Positions 57,888 to 64,000 of a stretch of 64,000 nt of DNA are shown here, one piece after another. The notes below the pieces were generated by a model, which saw nothing but the letters and a program-made list of their open reading frames with translations, had not been told where the DNA came from and ran no database searches. Every line of letters begins with the position of its first letter. Positions within the stretch are counted from its first letter, which is position 1. The stretch is from the NCBI RefSeq assembly GCF_001723305.1, contig NZ_LPWF01000029.1, forward strand, positions 80,350-144,349, read 5' to 3'. The translations under genes and the position numbers were made by a program. Source of the stretch: Methyloceanibacter superfactus. GTDB taxonomy: Bacteria; Pseudomonadota; Alphaproteobacteria; Rhizobiales; Methyloligellaceae.

Positions 57888-58172
57888 CTTAGGCACTCTC
57901 CAAAGTTCCTTGCTTGATGGCGCAGGCGACAGCGTTTCCCCATGCGCCAACGCCTCGGCGGCTGACGGGAGATTAGCAAGAGCAGCCCGTCACTTACAGG
58001 GGGCATATTGTAACATATTATTTCTCGGAGGGGCCGGCACCACACCCCTTCCCCACCAGTAATAATTGTGATGGCGGCTCATCAATACCGCTTTCTCGGA
58101 GCCCCGGGCAGGATTACGCTCGTCTCATGCCTCAAATGTTGGCGAGGCATTGTCTTGCACAAGGAGACGGCA

Positions 58173-59657
58173 ATGGCTGAGCTTCGGGGGGCTGGTGGAG
58201 TTGCTTACAGGAAGGTAGAAGCGGGTTATTTCGAGAAGCGAGGGTTTCGACGCTACGCGGGCGTTTGGTCGCTCTGGGCACTTGGCGTCGGCGCGGTCAT
58301 CTCAGGGCACTATTCAGGTTGGAACCTAGGACTTTCGACCGGCGGCTGGGGCGGCATGCTCGCCGCCGCCGGCATCATCATGGTCATGTATCTCGGCCTC
58401 GTCTTTTCCATCGCCGAGATGGCGCCGGCGCTGCCCCATACAGGCGCCGCTTACTCCTTCGCCCGCTCGGCCATGGGACCGTGGGGCGGGTTCATCACCG
58501 GGCTCTGCGAGAATGTCGAATATGTACTGACCCCGGCGGTCATCGTGTTCTTCATCGGCTCCTATCTCGGGGCGATCTTCGACACGCCAGCGTCCTTCCA
58601 GCCCGTATGGTGGGCTCTCATGTATGCGATATTCCTCGCCCTTAACATCGTGGGCGTGGAGTTGTCGTTCCGCGTCACGCTCGTGGTGACGCTGGCCGCG
58701 CTGGCCATCCTCATTATCTTCTGGGTCAGCGCCATTCCGCATATCGACTTCAGCCGCTGGGCGTTGAACATCGCGCCGGACGGAAGCGAACTGCCCGAGG
58801 GCAACGGTCCGTACTTCCCGTTCGGGATCTACGGCGTGTTCGCGACGCTGCCCTTTGCCGTGTGGCTGTTCCTCGCCATCGAGCAGTTGCCGCTCGCAGC
58901 CGAGGAATCGATCGATCCGAAGCGCGATATGCCCAGGGGCATTATTCTCGGCATCGTCACGCTGATCATCTCGGCGACCATGATCGTCTTTCTCAACCCA
59001 TCGGTGATCGGGGTCGGCTCATTCGCTCTCGGCCAGTCCGGCGAGCCACTGCTCGACGGCTTCCGCGCCATCTATGGCGACAGCGCCGCGAAGGTTCTCG
59101 CCTTCGTCGCGGTGATCGGGCTGATCGCGAGCTTCCACACGATCATCTATGCGAAGGGACGGCAGATCTACTCACTGTCACGGGCCGGCTATTTTCCGAC
59201 CGTCCTGTCGGTCACCCATGGTGGCTATAAGACGCCGCACGTGGCCATGATCAGTGGCGCCCTTCTCGCCCTCGCGGTTATGCTGATCGTGTGGTTCAGC
59301 TTGGGATCCGAACAAGGCTCCGCCATCATCGGTGGAACGCTGCTGAACATGGCCGTGTTCGGCGCCATGTTCTCCTACATCCTCCAGGCGATATCGTTCA
59401 TCATGCTGCGGCGCAACCTGCCGAATATCGAGCGGCCCTTTAGAAGCCCGCTCGGCATCCCGGGCGCCGTCCTGACGATCGTCATCGGCCTCGTGACGGT
59501 GTTCTTCCAACTTTCCGACCCCACCTACCGGGTCGGCGTCATCGCCGTCGCCTGCTGGTTCGTACTTGGCATCCTCTACTTCGCGCTGTTCGCGCGGCAC
59601 CGGATGATTCTGTCTCCGGAAGAGGAATTCGCCATGGAGCACCAGAAGAAGGGATAA
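58173..59657 (+). CDS. eat: ethanolamine permease (APC family)
   Basis: 494 residues from the ATG at 58173 (AAGGAGACGG upstream); 12 hydrophobic helices. Family marks: GVWSLWALGVGAVISGHYSGWN near the start, PHTGAAYSFARSAMGPWGGFITGLCENVEYV, LPLAAEESIDPKRDMPRGI and IIYAKGRQIYSLSRAGYFP. APC-type ethanolamine importers with this N-terminus are normally encoded with eutBC, as here. It supplies ethanolamine to the ammonia-lyase downstream. Confidence 0.94.
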   Translation: MAELRGAGGVAYRKVEAGYFEKRGFRRYAGVWSLWALGVGAVISGHYSGWNLGLSTGGWGGMLAAAGIIMVMYLGLVFSIAEMAPALPHTGAAYSFARSAMGPWGGFITGLCENVEYVLTPAVIVFFIGSYLGAIFDTPASFQPVWWALMYAIFLALNIVGVELSFRVTLVVTLAALAILIIFWVSAIPHIDFSRWALNIAPDGSELPEGNGPYFPFGIYGVFATLPFAVWLFLAIEQLPLAAEESIDPKRDMPRGIILGIVTLIISATMIVFLNPSVIGVGSFALGQSGEPLLDGFRAIYGDSAAKVLAFVAVIGLIASFHTIIYAKGRQIYSLSRAGYFPTVLSVTHGGYKTPHVAMISGALLALAVMLIVWFSLGSEQGSAIIGGTLLNMAVFGAMFSYILQAISFIMLRRNLPNIERPFRSPLGIPGAVLTIVIGLVTVFFQLSDPTYRVGVIAVACWFVLGILYFALFARHRMILSPEEEFAMEHQKKG

Positions 59658-59745
59658 GATGGGCCTGGGCGGCCGCCGGTAGCGGCGGCCGCCTCCAGGC
59701 GAAGCCACGCCGCTGCGGAAGCGGTCCAACAGGTGACGTCGCGCA

Positions 59746-61129
59746 ATGCGGTATTCCCACGCCGTCGGCGGGCACATATACAATTTCGACTCGCTCAAGG
59801 ACTTGCTCGCCAAGGCCAGCCCGGCGCGCTCCGGCGCTATCTCGCGGGCGCGCGGCGGGCGACGACGAGGAGCGCGTGGCGGCGCAGATGGCTCTTGCCG
59901 ACACGCCGCTCACCACTTTCTTGAGCGATGTGTGGTGCCTTACGAAGACGACGAGGTGACACGCTCATCGTCGACGATCAGACGCCAAGGCCTTCCCGCC
60001 GATTGCCCATCTCACCGTTGGCGCCTTTCGTGACTGGCTCTTGTCGGACGCGGCCAGCGAGCCGTCGCTGCGCGCGCTCGCGCCCGGGCTCACGCCCGAG
60101 ATCGTCGCCGCCGTCTCCAAGATCTGCCGCGTGCAGGACTTGATCCTCGTCGCCCAGAAATGCCGCGTGGTGACGAAGTTCCGCAACACGATCGGTTTGG
60201 AAAAGCGCCTGTCCACTCGCCTCCAGCCCAACCATCCCACGGACGATCCCACAGGCATCGCCGCCAGCATCGTCGATGGCCTGATGTATGGCAGCGGCGA
60301 CGCCGTCATCGGCATCAACCCGGCGACCGACAGCATCGCCGCGGTCACCACGCTGATCGAGATGCTGGACGAGATCATCCGGCGCTACGCCATCCCGACC
60401 CAGTCCTGCATTCTCACTCATGTGACGACCAGCATCGAGGCGATCAACCGCGGTGCGCCGATCGATTTGGTCTTCCAGTCGATCGCCGGAACCGAAGCGG
60501 CGAATTCCAGCTTCGGCGTCAACCTCGCCATCCTCCAGGAAGGCCGCGAGGCCGCCCTCGGTCTCCAGCGCGGCACCGTCGGCGACGACGTGATGTATTT
60601 CGAGACCGGCCAAGGCAGCGCGCTGTCGGCCAACGCCCACCATGGCGTCGATCAACAAACCCTCGAAGCGCGCGCCTACGCCGTCGCCCGCAAGTTCAAG
60701 CCGCTCTTGGTCAACACCGTCGTCGGCTTCATCGGGCCCGAATATCTCTATGACGGCCGCCAGATCGTGCGCGCCGGTCTGGAGGACCATTTCTGCGGCA
60801 AGCTGCTCGGCGTGCCGATGGGCTGCGACATTTGCTATACCAACCACGCCGAAGCCGATCAGAACGACATGGACGTGCTGCTGACGCTGCTGGCGGCCGC
60901 CGGCGTCAGCTTCATCATGGGCATCCCCGGCTCCGACGACATCATGCTCAACTACCAGACCACCTCGTTCCACGACGCACTCTACGCCCGCAAGGTGTTG
61001 GGTCTGCGGCCCGCACCCGAGTTCGAGGATTGGCTCAAGACCATGGGCATCTTCGAGCAGGACGAGAGCGTCCGCCTTGCCGACAGCCTGCCCAAGCCGT
61101 TCCAACGCGCGCTGGCGCATCTTCATTGA
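59746..61129 (+). CDS. eutB: ethanolamine ammonia-lyase large subunit, frameshifted N-terminal region
   Basis: About 460 residues. Adenosylcobalamin-dependent; converts ethanolamine to acetaldehyde and ammonia. The start MRYSHAVGGHIYNFDSLKDLLAKASPARSG is clear, but indels near 59845, 59930, 59963 and 59980 break the next 80 residues. From there the frame is clean: SRLQP-type substrate region STRLQPNHPTDD, GDAVIGINPATD, ETGQGSALSANAHHG, NTVVGFIGPEYLYDG, GCDICYTNHAEADQN, DDIMLNYQTTSFHD. The active-site region is complete. 10 bp upstream of eutC. Confidence 0.92.
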
Positions 61130-61138
61130 GGACCGTCC

Positions 61139-61951
61139 GTGACCAACGATAAGCACGTCATCGTCGGCGCCGATCCCTGGAACAAGCTGCGCCGATACAC
61201 GCCAGCGCGCATCGCGCTGGGTCATGCGGGCACCAGCATGCCGACCAAGCCGCATTTGGAATTCCAGCTTGCCCATGCGCGGGCGCGCGACGCGGTGCAT
61301 CACGAGCTCGACATTCCAGCTTTGCAAGGCGCGCTTCAATCCCGCGGATACGAGACGATCCTGCTTCACTCGAGCGCCGAGAGCCGCCCGCATTATTTGC
61401 AGCGCCCCGACAAGGGCCGCCGCCTCGATGCAGACTCCCACGCAACGCTCGAGGCGAGCCCCCGCCCGGCGGAGCCTTATGACGTGGTCTTCGTTATCGG
61501 CGACGGCCTCTCGGCTCTTGCCATCGAGGAGAACGCCGCCAAGTTCCTCGATGCCATCATGCCGTCCCTGGTCAAGGACGGCTGGCGGATGGCGCCGCTC
61601 AGCATCGTCAAGGAGGCGCGCGTGGCGGTCGGCGACGAGGTCGGCGCAGCGCTGGGCGCCAAGATGGTCGTCATCCTCATCGGCGAACGGCCGGGCCTGA
61701 GTTCGCCGGACAGCATGGGCATCTACATGACGCTCAACCCGCGCGTCGCCGTGACCGATGAATCGCGCAACTGCATCTCCAATATCCGCCCGGGCGCCTC
61801 GGCTACGGACCACGCCGCCCACCGGCTGCTCTATTTGATGACCGAGGCGCGCCGTAGAGGCCTGTCGGGCGTCAAGCTGAAGGACGAGGCCGCCGCGCTG
61901 CCCAAGGCCGGTCCGGAGTCCGCCGACAATTTTCTCATCGACGAGCGCTGA
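61139..61951 (+). CDS. eutC: ethanolamine ammonia-lyase small subunit
   Basis: 270 residues from a GTG. EutC contributes cobalamin-binding loops to the EutBC hexamer. Family blocks: TPARIALGHAGTSMPTKPHLEFQLAHARARDAVH, VFVIGDGLSALAIEEN, LIGERPGLSSPDSMGIYMTLNP and NCISNIRPGASATDHAAHRL. No microcompartment shell genes or eutR are within the window, so this is the short non-BMC type of pathway. Stop is 1 bp from the convergent ABC-F stop. Confidence 0.95.
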   Translation: MTNDKHVIVGADPWNKLRRYTPARIALGHAGTSMPTKPHLEFQLAHARARDAVHHELDIPALQGALQSRGYETILLHSSAESRPHYLQRPDKGRRLDADSHATLEASPRPAEPYDVVFVIGDGLSALAIEENAAKFLDAIMPSLVKDGWRMAPLSIVKEARVAVGDEVGAALGAKMVVILIGERPGLSSPDSMGIYMTLNPRVAVTDESRNCISNIRPGASATDHAAHRLLYLMTEARRRGLSGVKLKDEAAALPKAGPESADNFLIDER

Positions 61952-61952
61952 C

Positions 61953-63794
61953 TCACCGCGCGGGTGCCGCCACCCTCTCCTCCTCGATCGCCTCGCGCAA
62001 CAGCTCCACCCGCAGCCATTCTTCCTCCGCCGCCGCGAGATCGGTCTGAGCCTTCGCCAAGGCATCGCTCGCCGCGGTGAACGCCTCGCGGTCACGCACG
62101 TAAAGATCCGGATCGGCCAGCACGCGCTCCAGCCGCCCGATCTCGTCGCCGAGCGCGGCGATGCGCTTGGGCGCCGTCTTCAACACATGCTGGTCGGTCG
62201 GGCTGAGACGCTTGCGTTGCGCCGGCGCGGCCTTTGCCGCGGTCTCGCGAGACGCCCGCTTGGCGACGGGCTCCTCCGCATCTGACGCGACGACGCCGTG
62301 GCCCCGTTGCGCCACCATGTCGGAATAGCCGCCCGCATACTCGACCAATTGCCCGTCGCCCTCGAAGGCCACCACCGAGGTCACGGTGCGGTCGAGAAAG
62401 TCGCGGTCATGGCTGACGAGCAGCACCGTTCCGGGATAGCTCGCCAGCATCTCCTGGAGCACGTCGAGCGTCTCCAGGTCGAGATCGTTGGTGGGCTCGT
62501 CCAGCACCAGCACATTGGACGGATGGGCCAGCGCCACCGCCAGCATCAGCCTCCCGCGCTCGCCGCCCGACAACGCCTTCACCGGCGTGCGCGCCTGCTC
62601 CGCGCTGAACAGAAAATCCTTCATGTAGCTGATGACGTGGCGGGCCTCGCCGTTGATGATCACCGTGTCGCCGCTGCCGTCGGTCAAGGTGGCCGAGACG
62701 CTGCGTTCGGGGTCGAGCCGTTCGCGGCGCTGATCCAGCGTCGCCACTTCCAAATTGGTGCCGAGCTTCACCTGTCCCGTGTCGGGGCTAAGCGCCCCCG
62801 TCAGCATGTTGATGAGCGTCGTCTTGCCGGCACCGTTAGGCCCGACGAAGCCGATCCGGTCACCGCGCGCGATCTTGATGTCGAAGTCGCGCACGAGATG
62901 CAGATCGCCATAGCTCTTGGAGATGCCCCGCGCCTCGATGACCTTGCGGCCGGTCTCGCCCGCCTCCTGCACTTCGAGCCTCACATCGGCCTGCACGCGG
63001 TTACGCTTGGCTTGCGTGCGCTCGCCGCGCAGCGACAGCAGCCCTTCGAGCCGCCGCTGGTTGCGCTTGCGCCGGGCGCTGACGCCGTAGCGCAGCCAAT
63101 GCTCCTCGCGCACGATCTGGCGGTCCAGCTTGTGTCGGCCAAGCTCCTCCTCCTCGAGAATGCCGTCGCGCCAAGCCTCAAAGGCGGCGAAGCCTTGTTC
63201 CAGCCGCCGCGTGATGCCCCGGTCGAGCCACACGGTGGCTTGCGAGAGATTCTCCAGGAACCGCCGGTCATGGCTGATCAGCACCAGCGCCGCGCGCGAG
63301 TCCTTCAGCACCGCCTCCAATTGCTCGATGGCCACCACGTCGAGATGGTTGGTCGGCTCGTCCAGCAGCAGAATGTCGGGGTCTGGCGCCAGCACCTGAG
63401 CGAGCGCCGCCCGGCGTGCCTCGCCGCCCGAAAGGCGCTTGGGATCCTCCTGGCCGGTGAGCCCCAGGCTCTCCAGGAGATAGCGCGCCCGGTGCGGATC
63501 GTCGCCCGGCCCGAGCCCTGCCTCCACGAAGGCGCCCGTGCTGGCAAAGCCGGTCAGGTCCGGGTCCTGCGCCAGATAGCGCACCGGTGCGCCCGGCTGG
63601 AGGAAGCGGCTGCCACCGTCCGGCTCGATGAGCCCGGCGGCGATCTTGAGCAGGGTCGACTTACCCGAGCCATTGCGGCCGACCAGGCACAGCCGCTCAC
63701 CCGCCCCGATCGACAGGGTCGCACCCTCCAGCAGCGGCGTGCTGCCGAAGCGGAGCGTGATGTCCTTGAGAAGGAGAAGCGGTGGCGGGGCCAT
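61953..63794 (-). CDS. ABC-F family ATPase (Uup-like)
   Basis: 613 residues, two ABC domains without membrane helices. Walker A: GRNGSGKSTLLKI and GPNGAGKTTLINML. Signature: LSGGEARRAALAQVLA and LSGGERGRLMLAVALA. Walker B: ILLLDEPTNHLD and VLVLDEPTNDLD. A linker with a basic, Arg-rich stretch (VSARRKRNQRRLEGLLSLR) and a C-terminal coiled-coil (~540-600) point to the Uup group, which binds ribosomes or DNA junctions. Confidence 0.94.
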   Translation of the reverse strand: MAPPPLLLLKDITLRFGSTPLLEGATLSIGAGERLCLVGRNGSGKSTLLKIAAGLIEPDGGSRFLQPGAPVRYLAQDPDLTGFASTGAFVEAGLGPGDDPHRARYLLESLGLTGQEDPKRLSGGEARRAALAQVLAPDPDILLLDEPTNHLDVVAIEQLEAVLKDSRAALVLISHDRRFLENLSQATVWLDRGITRRLEQGFAAFEAWRDGILEEEELGRHKLDRQIVREEHWLRYGVSARRKRNQRRLEGLLSLRGERTQAKRNRVQADVRLEVQEAGETGRKVIEARGISKSYGDLHLVRDFDIKIARGDRIGFVGPNGAGKTTLINMLTGALSPDTGQVKLGTNLEVATLDQRRERLDPERSVSATLTDGSGDTVIINGEARHVISYMKDFLFSAEQARTPVKALSGGERGRLMLAVALAHPSNVLVLDEPTNDLDLETLDVLQEMLASYPGTVLLVSHDRDFLDRTVTSVVAFEGDGQLVEYAGGYSDMVAQRGHGVVASDAEEPVAKRASRETAAKAAPAQRKRLSPTDQHVLKTAPKRIAALGDEIGRLERVLADPDLYVRDREAFTAASDALAKAQTDLAAAEEEWLRVELLREAIEEERVAAPAR

Positions 63795-63921
63795 GGGTTT
63801 CGGTGGCTTCTTTTGGAGGGGCTTGCTGGCTTGCGTTTTAGGGGATGCCCGCCTTTCCGGCTAGGCATGCTTCGCCGTCTCGCCGCGACAGTTCGCGCGA
63901 GCACGCCGAAGAGAGGAGGAC

Positions 63922-63984
63922 TGCGGGGCGCCGGAGAGCCTGCGATCCTACTGCAGTGATAGGGCAGCCTCTCGGCGCCCCGCA
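63922..63984. repeat. imperfect long hairpin upstream of the ABC-F gene
   Basis: TGCGGGGCGCCG (63922-63933) is the exact reverse complement of CGGCGCCCCGCA (63973-63984), and pairing continues imperfectly (GAGAGCCTGC against GCAGCCTCT). The arms enclose a loop of roughly 20 bases. No adjacent T tract is seen. It may belong to a transcription unit beyond the right edge. Confidence 0.5.
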
Positions 63985-64000
63985 TCCGGCGATTGTTTTA

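Noticed and set aside
59978..62095. 705-residue minus-strand frame over eutB/eutC
   Set aside because: Antisense of two well-supported enzyme subunits, no domain of its own.
1..64000. CRISPR arrays, insertion sequences, prophage or integrase genes
   Set aside because: No spaced direct-repeat array, transposase, integrase or att-like duplication was seen; gene content is chromosomal core plus a few accessory operons.

Overview
The window is GC-rich, gene-dense DNA from an alphaproteobacterium, most likely Hyphomicrobiales. The gene orders gatC-gatA...gatB, divK-pleD, pyrB-pyrC'-plsY-dprA-topA-rnr-DUF983-rpmG and clpS-clpA, together with the EipB, DUF1489, DUF482 and phasin families, all point there. 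A lanmodulin-like EF-hand protein suggests a methylotroph using lanthanide-dependent methanol oxidation; this is inference, because no methanol dehydrogenase lies in the window.

Layout. 0-5 kb: the 5' part of ccoN (cbb3 oxidase) behind an FNR-type box, a small membrane protein, tRNA-Ser(GCT), a secreted protein, a Sel1-type protein and a GT39-like membrane enzyme. 5-10 kb: a leftward cluster gatC-gatA-ridA-chorismate mutase-gatB-qor. 10-22.4 kb: a UPF0173 hydrolase, ruvX, dsbB with a DUF5993 partner, then a long rightward run from pyrB to rpmG. 23-26 kb: divK-pleD and eipB. 26-34 kb: RidA-like, GDPD and DUF482 genes, dodecin, HIT, clpS-clpA, a phasin with likely PhaR operators and a clear terminator, and a D,D-carboxypeptidase with a SPOR tail. 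34-41 kb: J-domain membrane protein and VWA protein, putA, panC, DUF1489, universal stress protein. 41.4-43.5 kb: a bufferin (RiPP metallophore) operon bufA-bufB-bufC. 43.5-49 kb: YdcF, mgtE, tRNA-Leu(GAG), lipB, acyP and a biotin-dependent acyl-CoA carboxylase alpha subunit. 49-54 kb: an RND efflux pair. 54-58 kb: YARHG protein, L,D-transpeptidase, J-domain protein, lanmodulin, Cys-rich secreted protein. 58-62 kb: ethanolamine permease and ethanolamine ammonia-lyase (eat-eutB-eutC). 62-64 kb: an ABC-F ATPase.

The most interesting biology is (i) the lanmodulin homologue, with hallmark 12-13 residue EF-hand spacing but a shortened third loop; (ii) the bufABC operon with a strong intercistronic hairpin; and (iii) a dihydroorotase-like gene that lacks the HxH metal motif beside pyrB.

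Sequence quality matters here. About twenty genes, many of them essential, are interrupted by small indels, most often loss of one G or C. Some come in compensating pairs that scramble only a short stretch, including the catalytic Ser loop of GatA. I read these as consensus errors, not real pseudogenes. Full gene spans are given, with the approximate site of each shift.
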